A stretch of 16,671 bases of DNA from Natronohydrobacter sp. (GCA_007123015.1 SKSL01000083.1:1-16671), one strand, 5' to 3'. Positions 9,007-16,157 are shown, counted from the first letter of the stretch. A program made the numbers and translations. Notes: generated by a model from the sequence alone, not told the origin.

Positions 9007-9034
9007 ACAGCCCGCACCCTTGGAGGCGGGCTGT
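9007..9034 (+). promoter_or_regulatory. Hairpin in the rplY 5' leader, candidate autoregulatory element
   Basis: Perfect nine-base-pair arms acagcccgc (9007-9015) and gcgggctgt (9026-9034) enclose the ten-base loop ACCCTTGGAG. The hairpin ends 11 bases before the rplY ribosome binding site (AAAGGA, 9046-9051) and has no T-run, so it is not a terminator. Ribosomal protein leaders often bind their own product; L25 control here is inference. Confidence 0.45.
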
Positions 9035-9058
9035 TCACTTCATGTAAAGGACCAAACA

Positions 9059-9673
9059 ATGGCTGGTGAGATTCCGGATCTGCAAGCCGAGGTACGGACG
9101 GGGACAGGCAAGGGGGCCGCTCGTCAAGCTCGTCGTGAGAATATGGTACCCGGTATCGTTTACGGTGGGGGCGCTGACCCGCTGCCCGTGAACTTCAAAT
9201 ACAACTACCTGATTGCAAAACTGAAAGCAGGCCGCTTCCTGTCGACGCTTTTCAACCTGAAAGTGGACGGTCAGGAAGATGTGCGGGTGATCTGCCGCTC
9301 GGTGCAGCGCGATGTGGTCAAGGGCCTGCCCACCCATGTCGATCTGATGCGGCTGCGCCGCACAAGCCGGATCAACCTGTTCATCCCGGTCGAATTCGTC
9401 AATCGCGAGACCTGCGTCGGTCTGAAGCGCGGTGGCACGCTGACAGTCGTGCGCCCCGAAGTCGAACTGAACGTGCTGGCCGGGGACATCCCTGAAAAGC
9501 TGGTGGTCGATCTGGAGGGTCTGAAGATCGGTGACACGATCACCATTTCCGCGATCACCCTGCCCGCGGGCACCAAGCCCACGATCGACCGTGATTTCGT
9601 GATCGCCAATATCACTGCCCCGCGCGCTTTGGCTGCAGCTGATGACGAAGACGAGGCAGAAGCCGAAGCGTGA
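9059..9673 (+). CDS. rplY: Ribosomal protein bL25, two-domain CTC type
   Basis: bL25 binds 5S rRNA in the large ribosomal subunit; the longer CTC/TL5 form, as here, is linked to stress in several bacteria. The 204-residue product has an N-terminal L25 domain (about 5-95, with 'GKGAARQARRENMVPGIVYG' near its start) and a C-terminal beta-rich TL5/CTC domain (about 100-185, with 'LNVLAGDIPEKLVVDLEGLKIGD'). It ends in an acidic tail rich in Asp, Glu and Ala. The start is the ATG at 9059, with AAAGGA seven bases upstream and the usual MAGEIPDL N-terminus. An upstream start at 9020 is possible in frame but would run through the leader hairpin, so it is rejected. A strong terminator follows. pth is found nearby downstream, as in many bacteria. 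Confidence 0.96.
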   Translation: MAGEIPDLQAEVRTGTGKGAARQARRENMVPGIVYGGGADPLPVNFKYNYLIAKLKAGRFLSTLFNLKVDGQEDVRVICRSVQRDVVKGLPTHVDLMRLRRTSRINLFIPVEFVNRETCVGLKRGGTLTVVRPEVELNVLAGDIPEKLVVDLEGLKIGDTITISAITLPAGTKPTIDRDFVIANITAPRALAAADDEDEAEAEA

Positions 9674-9697
9674 TCTTCGGATCATCTTCAAAATTCA

Positions 9698-9725
9698 GGG
9701 CATCCGCAATCGGGTGCCCTTTTTT
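9698..9725 (+). terminator. Strong Rho-independent terminator after rplY
   Basis: Nine base pairs (gggcatccg 9698-9706 with cgggtgccc 9711-9719, one G-T wobble) enclose the tetraloop CAAT and are followed directly by six T residues (9720-9725). It lies between rplY and a convergent gene ending at 9735. Confidence 0.9.
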
Positions 9726-9734
9726 CTTGCGCCC

Positions 9735-10052
9735 CTATGCGGGTGTGATCCGTTGCACCGAATCGTAGAATTCCAGTTCGGGCGGGCCAAGATAGATCGC
9801 TTCATGCGATTTCACGCCCTTATGCGATCCACGAAAATTCTGCGATTTCGCCCAAGCGTCAAATGCTGCCTTATCGCGCCAGATCGTGTGGGACAGATAG
9901 ATTGTCGCGTCCTCGGAACTGGCCCCGCGAAACAGATGGAATTCCACAAAGCCGTCAAGCTCTGGCAATTTGCTCTCGCGCGAGGTCCAGATCTCCTCAA
10001 AGGCGGCTTCCTGCCCCGGGCGCACTCGAAAACGGTTGATTGTCAGATACAT
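9735..10052 (-). CDS. ABM-fold monooxygenase, IsdG-type heme-degrading enzyme candidate
   Basis: This is a 105-residue cytoplasmic protein of the dimeric alpha/beta ABM family (antibiotic biosynthesis monooxygenase), with no signal peptide. Residues line up well with staphylococcal IsdG/IsdI, which open the heme ring to release iron: N6 in 'TINRFRV', W67 in 'FDAWAKS' and H77 in 'GSHKGV' occupy the positions of the IsdG catalytic triad (N7, W67, H77), and 'HTIWRDKAAFDAW' matches the conserved central block. Heme degradation is therefore a reasonable inference. However, many ABM proteins bind other substrates, and there is no heme-uptake gene or obvious iron-response site nearby. The ribosome binding site AAAGGA (about 10066-10061) fits the ATG at 10052. 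The gene converges on rplY and is divergent from pth. Confidence 0.8.
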   Translation of the reverse strand: MYLTINRFRVRPGQEAAFEEIWTSRESKLPELDGFVEFHLFRGASSEDATIYLSHTIWRDKAAFDAWAKSQNFRGSHKGVKSHEAIYLGPPELEFYDSVQRITPA

Positions 10053-10169
10053 GAGCCGCGTCCTTTTTCTTTGGATCTAGCCTAACGTTTGGCGCTCAAG
10101 TTGCAAGCCAGTGCTTTTCAGCGGCGACTGGCTTGTCTATGCTGCGCTGCAACGACATGGGGCGGGGCG

Positions 10170-10859
10170 ATGAAGATTTTTGCAGGGCTTGGCAATCCGG
10201 GCGCGAAATATGCGCAGAACCGACATAATATCGGCTTCATGGCCCTGGATGCGATCCAGCAAGCGCAGAGTTTCGGGCCCTGGCGCAGCAAGTTTCAGGC
10301 CGAGATCAGCGAAGGCGTCCTGGCCGGCGAGAAGCTGGTTTTGCTCAAGCCGCAGACCTTCATGAATCTCTCAGGCCAGTCCATCAACGCCGCGTTGCGC
10401 TTCTACAAACTGGCACCTGCGGATCTGGTGGTCTTTCATGATGAACTGGATCTGAGCCCGGGCAAACTGCGCCTGAAACAGGGCGGCGGGCATGCAGGTC
10501 ATAACGGATTGCGCTCGACCCATGAGCATATCGGCCCCGATTATGCGCGGGTGCGGCTGGGTATCGGCCATCCGGGGCACAAGGATCGCGTGGCAGGCTA
10601 TGTGCTGTCGGATTTTGCCAAGGCCGATCAGCACTGGATGGGGGATCTGCTGCGCGCCATTGCCGAAGCGGCCCCTGCTTTGGTTGCAGGCGATGGCGCG
10701 CGATTTTCCAATCTGGTTGCGCAGCGCCTGAACACAAGTGCCAAGGCCGCGAAACCCGCGCCCAGCCGCCCTGCCCCGGCGCCCCGGCCCCAGCCCGGCC
10801 CAGAGCCTGCAGAGACGACGCGCACACCCTTGCAGAAGCTGATGGATCGGTTCCGGTGA
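10170..10859 (+). CDS. pth: Peptidyl-tRNA hydrolase
   Basis: Pth cleaves the ester bond of peptidyl-tRNAs that fall off the ribosome, releasing tRNA for re-use; it is essential in most bacteria. The conserved residues are N9 and H19 ('GLGNPG' and 'NRHNIGF'), N66 ('FMNLSG'), D91 ('FHDELDL') and N112 ('GGHAGHNGLRS'), matching E. coli N10, H20, N68, D93 and N114. The start is the ATG at 10170, which gives the standard MKIFAGLGNPG; the frame is open upstream to 10089, but nothing conserved lies there. At 229 residues it is longer than the usual 190-200 because of a Pro/Ala-rich tail (about 192-229), ending with 'PLQKLMDRFR'. The stop overlaps the next gene's GTG start (GTGA), implying coupling. 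Confidence 0.96.
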   Translation: MKIFAGLGNPGAKYAQNRHNIGFMALDAIQQAQSFGPWRSKFQAEISEGVLAGEKLVLLKPQTFMNLSGQSINAALRFYKLAPADLVVFHDELDLSPGKLRLKQGGGHAGHNGLRSTHEHIGPDYARVRLGIGHPGHKDRVAGYVLSDFAKADQHWMGDLLRAIAEAAPALVAGDGARFSNLVAQRLNTSAKAAKPAPSRPAPAPRPQPGPEPAETTRTPLQKLMDRFR

Positions 10860-11893
10860 ATTTCCGCACGCATGCACGGGCGCAGGCTGCAAGCTGCGCG
10901 GCACTCGGCTCGCCGTTCACGGCGCGTTTGCTGACGCTGATCGCAGATCGCTTGCGTCCCGGGCCACCCGTGGCAGAGGCGCTTTTGCATTGGCCCGAAG
11001 ACCGTTTGCAGGCCGATGCAGTGGCCTTGCGCCTGGCCGCGGCGTTGCATCATCTGGTACTGACCGGACAAGCGCGCGTTCTGGCACGGCTTTATGCCAG
11101 CCCCGAGAATGTCGCCGATGGCCAGCTCTGGCATGCGCTTGATGCAGCGCTTCGGATCAATACAGGGCCGATCCTGCAGAGCTTGAAGCGCGCGCCACAA
11201 AGCAATGACGTCGGGCGGGCGGCTGTTCACATTGCCACAGCGCAATGGCTGAGCGCAGTCTATCGCCTGCCTCTGGTGGTGTCGGAACTGGGCAGCGCGG
11301 CAGGGCTGAACCTGCTCTGGGACAAGTACCAGCTTGTGATCGAAGATCAGACATGGGGTCCGGCTGATACGCCCATCGTGCTTACCCCTGACTGGACCGG
11401 TCCCTTGCCGCCAGAGGCCACAGCGTTGATCCGCGCGCGCGCCGGGGTCGATCTGGCCCCGCTCGATCCCGGCGAAGATCGCGCGCGCGTTCTGTCCACT
11501 ATCTGGCCGGATCAAACAGACCGGATGGCCCGCATGCAGGTCGCGCTCGACATGGCGGCCGAGCAGCGCCCAGAGATCACGCGCGGCCATCCCATCGACT
11601 GGCTGGAAGGACGGCTATCGCGCCCGATCCCGCAGGCGATCCATCTGGTATGCCACAGCCTGACATGGCAATACCTGACCGAGGCCGATCAGGCGCGCGG
11701 TGTGGCGCTGCTGGCGCGTGCCGGGGGCAAGGTTCGCGCTGATGAACCCCTTGCACATCTGTCGATGGAACCTGATGGCGAAGCCCCCGGTGCAGCGCTC
11801 GTCTTGCGTCTGTGGCCAGGCAATGATCGTATTGTTCTGGGTCGGGCGGATCTGCATGGGCGCTGGATCGATTGGCAGGCTCCGGATCTGTAA
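10856..11893 (+). CDS. DUF2332 family protein, methyltransferase-like
   Basis: The 345-residue protein matches the DUF2332 family by its motifs: 'QSNDVGRAAV' (115-124), 'ELGSAAGLNLLWDKY' (144-158), 'GVDLAPLDP' (197-205) and 'STIWPDQTDRMARM' (214-227). The ELGSAAGLN segment resembles the glycine-rich motif I of Rossmann-type S-adenosylmethionine methyltransferases; actual activity is not established for the family. No signal peptide or membrane helix is visible, so it is probably cytoplasmic. The start is GTG at 10856, overlapping the pth stop as GTGA. The gene is therefore likely translated together with pth, which hints at, but does not prove, a role near translation or RNA metabolism. The DUF2237 gene follows after 67 bases. 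Confidence 0.87.
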   Translation: MNFRTHARAQAASCAALGSPFTARLLTLIADRLRPGPPVAEALLHWPEDRLQADAVALRLAAALHHLVLTGQARVLARLYASPENVADGQLWHALDAALRINTGPILQSLKRAPQSNDVGRAAVHIATAQWLSAVYRLPLVVSELGSAAGLNLLWDKYQLVIEDQTWGPADTPIVLTPDWTGPLPPEATALIRARAGVDLAPLDPGEDRARVLSTIWPDQTDRMARMQVALDMAAEQRPEITRGHPIDWLEGRLSRPIPQAIHLVCHSLTWQYLTEADQARGVALLARAGGKVRADEPLAHLSMEPDGEAPGAALVLRLWPGNDRIVLGRADLHGRWIDWQAPDL

Positions 11894-11960
11894 CAGGCTG
11901 GACCTTTGCGACTGCAGCATTATCTGCCCGATAGCATCAAGAGGGAGAGAGAGAGCGAAG

Positions 11961-12344
11961 ATGACACTCAAACCGGCACCATCGGTCAATGTTCTGGGCG
12001 GAAGCTTGAAATCCTGCTCGATGGAGCCAGTGACAGGGTTTTTCCGCAATGGGCATTGTGATACCTGCGCGCAGGATCAGGGCAGTCACACTGTCTGCGC
12101 GATCATGACCGCCGAATTTCTGGCCTATTCGAAATATCTTGGCAATGATCTGAGCACCCCGCGTCCGGAATACCAGTTTCCAGGCCTGAAACCCGGGGAT
12201 AATTGGTGTCTATGTGCAAGTCGCTTCCTGCAGGCCCATCACGAAGGTGTAGCGCCCAAAGTGCGCTTGAACGCGACCCATCTGCGCGCGCTCGACATCG
12301 TCTCGCTGGAGGTCTTGCAGCAATATGCGGGCGATGCGGTCTGA
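11961..12344 (+). CDS. DUF2237 family cysteine-containing protein
   Basis: A 127-residue protein whose conserved blocks fit DUF2237: 'NVLGGSLKSCSMEPVTGFFR' (10-29), 'GSHTVCAIMTAEFL' (41-54), 'GNDLSTPRPEYQFPGLKPGD' (61-80) and 'WCLCASRFLQA' (82-92). Function is unknown for the family. Six cysteines (19, 33, 36, 46, 83 and 85) include one CxxC and one CxC, a pattern that could bind a metal or be redox-active; that is inference. There is no signal peptide. The ATG at 11961 follows a purine-rich run, gagggagagagagagcgaag, that supplies the ribosome binding site. The frame is open further upstream into the DUF2332 gene, but homology begins at this ATG. It may be co-transcribed with DUF2332. Confidence 0.87.
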   Translation: MTLKPAPSVNVLGGSLKSCSMEPVTGFFRNGHCDTCAQDQGSHTVCAIMTAEFLAYSKYLGNDLSTPRPEYQFPGLKPGDNWCLCASRFLQAHHEGVAPKVRLNATHLRALDIVSLEVLQQYAGDAV

Positions 12345-12532
12345 CAGGCAAAAGCGGGTCTGATCCGGAAGGACAACCGCATCGGTCGCCAATAAACTGA
12401 CGGCTAACGATACCATAATGTCGTTGCGGCACACACAGTCATAGCGACATTGCTTCCATCCACGGCGGCGATAACAACGACACAGTCATGTATCCTGAGG
12501 GTCCAACCCCTACCTCCGAATCCTCGCGACGC

Positions 12533-13075
12533 TTAGTCAGCGCATTGACGGGCGGCTTCTTCAGAGGCTGCCGTAAAGCCGAAAAGCGAGAATGTGTCGC
12601 GGGTATTTGTGCCGCGTGACGAGCGTGCAGAAAGGACGGCCTCTGCCCCGGCCCGCATGGCGGCGAGCAAACGGCGATCATCTTCGGGCGACCCGGCCCA
12701 AGCCCATTGTCCATCAACGAACAGCTGGAAATCGTTATTCCCGATGGACACATCAACTGTCGAATCTGGTGCGAAAGGATATCCGCCAGTGAAAGAAATC
12801 TCTGGCGTGTCGCGCCCGGGCCGATAGGTCGCGAAGAGCAGGATATCCCCGCGGCGCACCTGCACAGGCTGACCACCACGGGTATTGACAGTTTCGCGCG
12901 GGGCAGAGACAGCCCAGCATTCCTTGGTCGGGCTGGTTTCGACGAAAACGCTCCAATCGGTTTCGGCTGCGACCCGGTTGGTGGATTCCTGCGCCTGTGC
13001 GCTCAGACCAGGACCCGTTAGAACCAATGCGGCCGCCAAGGCAACTTTCGCTTTGAATTGACCTTGTGATCCCAT
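12533..13075 (-). CDS. Invasion-associated locus B (IalB) family secreted protein
   Basis: The 180-residue product has a basic N-terminus, a hydrophobic segment and a signal-peptidase site after AQA (residues 26-28), so it is exported to the periplasm. The family pattern is visible as 'WSVFVETSPTKECWAVS' near the start of the mature part, C53 paired with a late C178, and 'TRDTFSLFGFTAASEEAARQC' at the end. IalB was named in Bartonella, where it is linked to erythrocyte invasion. Members are widespread in free-living Rhodobacterales with no known role, so the name should not be read as a virulence claim. GGAGG is ten bases before the ATG on the minus strand. It is divergent from the asparaginase gene and converges on the DUF2237 gene. 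Confidence 0.87.
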   Translation of the reverse strand: MGSQGQFKAKVALAAALVLTGPGLSAQAQESTNRVAAETDWSVFVETSPTKECWAVSAPRETVNTRGGQPVQVRRGDILLFATYRPGRDTPEISFTGGYPFAPDSTVDVSIGNNDFQLFVDGQWAWAGSPEDDRRLLAAMRAGAEAVLSARSSRGTNTRDTFSLFGFTAASEEAARQCAD

Positions 13076-13159
13076 CTGCTGCTTGCCTCCGATTAACCTG
13101 GTCCGTTATTCGCACGACCCCGCTCATTAAGGGCAGGATCGCGCCAAACCTTCCACAGC

Positions 13160-13188
13160 GTTGTAACTTCATGATAATGGAAATTCAA
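13160..13188 (-). promoter_or_regulatory. Possible promoter of the IalB-family gene
   Basis: On the minus strand, TTGAAT (13188-13183), 17 bases, then TACAAC (13165-13160) match the housekeeping -35 and -10 elements at four of six positions each. It lies about 85 bases upstream of the gene in the divergent region shared with the asparaginase gene. Confidence 0.35.
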
Positions 13189-13246
13189 AGCCTTCATGGC
13201 GAAAAATCGCACAGGCGTGAGCAGGGTGTGAAGGAAAGAGATTGAA

Positions 13247-14266
13247 ATGAGCAAGATCGCGCCGAATGTCGCGCCAATCGACCAAGGGGCTGCGCCAATG
13301 ATCGGGCTTTGGCGCGGGGATATTCTGGAAAGCCTGCACCATGGGCATGCTGTGGTCGCGCGCGACACGGGCGAGACAATCGAAACCTGGGGACGCGCAG
13401 AGGCGCTGATCTATCCGCGCTCCAGCTGCAAGATGATCCAGGCCCTGCCACTCTTGGAAACTGGCGTAGGGCGGGATCTGACCGGGGCGCATCTGGCGCT
13501 GGCCTGCGCCTCGCATCAGGGGGCGGCACTGCATGTCAGCCGCGTTGGCCGTTGGCTGGCGGATCTTGGCTTGGGGGAAAGCGACCTGCGCTGCGGCTGT
13601 CAGGACCCACAGGACCTGCCAGAGCGTGACCGGCTGATCCGTGCCAGTGAAAGCCCATGCCAGCTGCACAATAACTGCTCGGGCAAGCATGCAGGCTTTC
13701 TGATGCTGAGTCAGGCCCTGAAAGCGGACGCCGATTATGTCCGGCCGGATCACCCGGTTCAGCAGGCTGTGCGCAAGACGTTCGAAGAGATCACGCAGAT
13801 GCGCTCGCCCGGCTTTGGCATTGACGGCTGTGCCGCCCCGAATTATGCCACCGAACTGCGCGCCCTTGCCCAAGCTGCGGCCCGTTTCGCCGGGGCCCGC
13901 GAAAGCGGCGATACGCGCGCCCGTGCCATGTTGCGCCTGCGCGAGGCGATGATCATGCATCCCGAACTGGTCGCGGGCGAGACGCGGGCCTGCACGGATT
14001 TGATGCGCGCCATGGCCGGGACCGCCGCGATCAAGACAGGCGCGGAAGGGGTTTTCGTCGCGATATTGCCGAAAAAACGGATCGGGATCGCATTGAAAAT
14101 CGTGGATGGTGCAATGCGCGCAGCAGATGCGGCGATCACGGCGCTTCTGATCCGGCATGGTGGTCTGGACCCGGATCATCCTGTCGTGCAGACTTATCTT
14201 GGCCCGATCCGCAACCGGCAGGGCGCTGTGGTGGGAATGACGAGACGCGCCAAAAATTTCGTCTGA
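13247..14266 (+). CDS. L-asparaginase, Rhizobium etli AnsA/ReAV type (asparaginase II family)
   Basis: The enzyme hydrolyses L-asparagine to aspartate and ammonia. This 339-residue protein belongs to the family of the thermolabile R. etli enzyme, which is unrelated to the E. coli AnsA/AnsB type and resembles serine beta-lactamase folds. Visible conserved sites are 'YPRSSCKMIQALPLLE' with the S59-x-x-K62 pair, 'ACASHQGAALH' with S89, 'NNCSGKHAG' with C144 and K147, and 'IDGCAAPNY' with C195. These correspond to the catalytic Ser/Lys and zinc-region Cys/Lys/Cys residues described for that enzyme. There is no signal peptide, so it is cytoplasmic. AAGGAAAGAG (13231-13240) precedes the ATG. A second start at M18 is possible but less well placed. 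Confidence 0.9.
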   Translation: MSKIAPNVAPIDQGAAPMIGLWRGDILESLHHGHAVVARDTGETIETWGRAEALIYPRSSCKMIQALPLLETGVGRDLTGAHLALACASHQGAALHVSRVGRWLADLGLGESDLRCGCQDPQDLPERDRLIRASESPCQLHNNCSGKHAGFLMLSQALKADADYVRPDHPVQQAVRKTFEEITQMRSPGFGIDGCAAPNYATELRALAQAAARFAGARESGDTRARAMLRLREAMIMHPELVAGETRACTDLMRAMAGTAAIKTGAEGVFVAILPKKRIGIALKIVDGAMRAADAAITALLIRHGGLDPDHPVVQTYLGPIRNRQGAVVGMTRRAKNFV

Positions 14267-14365
14267 CAGGCATGTGATCGCACCAAACCCGCTGCACTGC
14301 AGCAATGCCGCTTTCCATGATCTTTGCGAGCGTGTAAATCGTACAGACCAAAAGAGGGAAAAGGC

Positions 14366-14665
14366 ATGTTCAAGTTTTTGTTCGGTGCGAAAGATACAGC
14401 ACCTTTGGTCAAACAGGAAACCCAGCGCGAAACTGTGCTGCGGGCGCAGAAAGAATTGAATGAGATCCTGACCACCCTCAACCCGAAAGCGCGCATCACG
14501 ATCGCTCCGGAAGAAGGCACGCTGTCCATAGAACTGCCCGAGCAGATGCCGGATGAGGCCAAAGCCCTGCCCTCGCCCGCCGCAACCGAGCCCCCCGAGA
14601 GCGATCAGCCCAAAGGCGAAACCGCCAGGACTGATCCTGCCAAGAGCGAAACCAGCCCGCCCTGA
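14366..14665 (+). CDS. Small hypothetical protein with disordered acidic tail
   Basis: A 99-residue protein that I do not recognise. It has a short hydrophobic N-terminus (MFKFLFGAKD), a likely helix at about 15-39, a short strand pair at about 42-58 ('ARITIAPEEGTLSIELPEQ') and a Pro/Glu/Thr/Ser-rich tail (about 60-99) that should be disordered. There is no cysteine, signal peptide or transmembrane helix. The start is the ATG at 14366, with GAGGG at 14354-14358; an earlier in-frame ATG at 14324 lacks such a site. Codon use resembles that of the neighbours, and the spacing to asparaginase (99 bases) and metY (86 bases) suggests its own unit or read-through. It is probably a real gene, but the evidence is only coding potential and the ribosome binding site. 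Confidence 0.6.
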   Translation: MFKFLFGAKDTAPLVKQETQRETVLRAQKELNEILTTLNPKARITIAPEEGTLSIELPEQMPDEAKALPSPAATEPPESDQPKGETARTDPAKSETSPP

Positions 14666-14716
14666 GCGTCTGGATAGGCTGCACTCGATGCTTGCCCTTG
14701 AACGAAGGCTCGTCTA

Positions 14717-14751
14717 GCGTTTGCGCAAAAGCCAAACGCGGAGAGATTGCG
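14717..14751 (+). promoter_or_regulatory. Hairpin/pseudoknot candidate over the metY ribosome binding site
   Basis: Arms GCGTTTG (14717-14723) and CAAACGC (14733-14739) form a seven-base-pair hairpin directly before the Shine-Dalgarno GGAGAG (14740-14745). Loop bases CGCAA (14724-14728) are complementary to TTGCG (14747-14751), which abuts the ATG. This gives a possible H-type pseudoknot with the Shine-Dalgarno in its third loop. The DNA also contains the perfect palindrome TTTGCGCAAA (14720-14729), an alternative operator. It matches no riboswitch class that I recognise. Confidence 0.4.
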
Positions 14752-16038
14752 ATGAGTGACAAACAACCCGGTTTCGAGACATTGCAAGTGCATGCAGGTG
14801 CGCGTCCTGATCCTGCAACCGGGGCGCGGCAAGTGCCGATCTATCAGAATACGGCCTATGTGTTTCGCGATGCTGACCATGCTGCAGCGCTCTTCAACCT
14901 GCAGGAAGTGGGCTATATCTATTCGCGCCTGACCAACCCGACTGTCGCCGCCTTGCAGGAGCGCATGGCGACTCTTGAAGGCGGGGCGGGCGCGATCTGC
15001 TGCTCGTCCGGGCATGCGGCACAGATCATGGCGCTTTTCCCGCTGATGGGCCCCGGGCTGAACATTGTCACGTCTAACAGGCTTTATGGCGGCACGGTCA
15101 CGCAGTTCAGCCAGACGATCCGCCGCTTCGGCTGGTCGGCGACCTTCGTGGACACGGATGATCTGGCCGCTGTCGAGGCCGCGATTGACGAGAACACCCG
15201 CGCCATTTTCTGCGAGTCAATTGCCAATCCGGGCGGCTATATCACGGATATTCCTGCCCTCGCGGCCATCGCGGATCGCCATGGCCTGCCCTTGATTGTC
15301 GATAACACGACCGCGACCCCCTATCTGTGCCGACCGATCGAGCTTGGTGCGACACTGGTTGTGCATTCGCTGACCAAATACCTGACGGGCAACGGGACCG
15401 TGACGGGCGGCTGCATTATCGACTCGGGCACATTCAACTGGTCAAATGGCAAATTCCCGTCACTCTCGGACCCAGAGCCTGCCTATCACGGCCTCAAGTT
15501 CCACGAGACTTTCGGGCATCTCGCCTTCACCTTCCACGGCATCGCCATCGGGCTGCGCGATCTGGGGATGACGATGAACCCGCAGGGCGCACATTACACG
15601 CTGATGGGGATCGAGACGCTTTCGCTGCGAATGGACCGCCACTGCGCCAATGCTGTGAAAATCGCGCAATGGTTGGAACAGGATCCCAGAGTAGGGCATG
15701 TCACTTATGCAGGGCTGCCATCCTCGCCCTATCACGACCGCATGGCCCGGATCTGCCCCAAAGGCGCGTCATCGCTGTTCACCTTCTCGCTCAAGGCGGG
15801 ATACGAGGCATGTGTGAAGCTGATCGACCATGTCAACCTGTTCAGCCATGTGGCCAATCTGGGCGATACCCGGTCGCTGATCATTCATTCGGCCTCGACC
15901 ACGCATCGCCAATTGACCGAAGCCCAGCAGATTGCAGCCGGGGCCGCGCCGAATGTCGTGCGCGTCTCGATCGGGATTGAAGATGCTGACGACCTGATTG
16001 CCGATCTTGACCAGGCGCTTGCCAAGGCCACAGCATAG
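14752..16038 (+). CDS. metY: O-acetylhomoserine sulfhydrylase (aminocarboxypropyltransferase)
   Basis: The PLP enzyme makes homocysteine from O-acetylhomoserine and sulfide in the direct-sulfhydrylation route to methionine. The 428-residue product shows the Cys/Met-metabolism fold: 'PIYQNTAYVF' and 'YIYSRLTNPTVAALQERMATLEGG' near the N-terminus, D184 in 'IVDNTTATPYLCRP' for the PLP ring nitrogen, and K209 in 'VVHSLTKYLTGNGT' as the Schiff-base lysine. The insert containing 'PSLSDPEPAYHGLKFHETFG' is typical of MetY and absent from cystathionine synthases and lyases. The C-terminal 'TRSLIIHSASTTHRQLTEAQQ' is also characteristic. The ATG at 14752 follows GGAGAG; a TTG or other start upstream is not needed. 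No metX or metW lies in the window. Confidence 0.95.
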   Translation: MSDKQPGFETLQVHAGARPDPATGARQVPIYQNTAYVFRDADHAAALFNLQEVGYIYSRLTNPTVAALQERMATLEGGAGAICCSSGHAAQIMALFPLMGPGLNIVTSNRLYGGTVTQFSQTIRRFGWSATFVDTDDLAAVEAAIDENTRAIFCESIANPGGYITDIPALAAIADRHGLPLIVDNTTATPYLCRPIELGATLVVHSLTKYLTGNGTVTGGCIIDSGTFNWSNGKFPSLSDPEPAYHGLKFHETFGHLAFTFHGIAIGLRDLGMTMNPQGAHYTLMGIETLSLRMDRHCANAVKIAQWLEQDPRVGHVTYAGLPSSPYHDRMARICPKGASSLFTFSLKAGYEACVKLIDHVNLFSHVANLGDTRSLIIHSASTTHRQLTEAQQIAAGAAPNVVRVSIGIEDADDLIADLDQALAKATA

Positions 16039-16157
16039 GGCCCGGCCTCGCGCACTGGTCGGGTAGCCGTCATCAATGGGCGGTTTTTCGCCCTGATCTG
16101 AACTTCTGAGGGGAATGTGACTCCCGATTGTCGAACATCCTGTGCTAAAGGCCAGAT

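Noticed and set aside
9020..9058. Extended rplY start giving 13 extra residues.
   Set aside because: It would translate through the leader hairpin; the ATG at 9059 has a good ribosome binding site and begins the conserved N-terminus.
10089..10169. Extended pth start giving 27 extra residues.
   Set aside because: The conserved Pth N-terminus MKIFAGLGNPG begins at 10170; the added stretch is Cys/Ala-rich with no family similarity.
14291..14303. Hairpin gctgc-act-gcagc after the asparaginase gene.
   Set aside because: Five base pairs and no T-run; likely chance.
14666..14751. A known SAM-II, SAM-V or SAM/SAH riboswitch before metY.
   Set aside because: The bases do not fit the conserved cores of those classes as I know them; only the general pseudoknot layout is similar.
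16078..16093. Terminator after metY (gggcg/cgccc stem with T-rich loop).
   Set aside because: The T residues are in the loop, not after the stem, and the stem has only five pairs.
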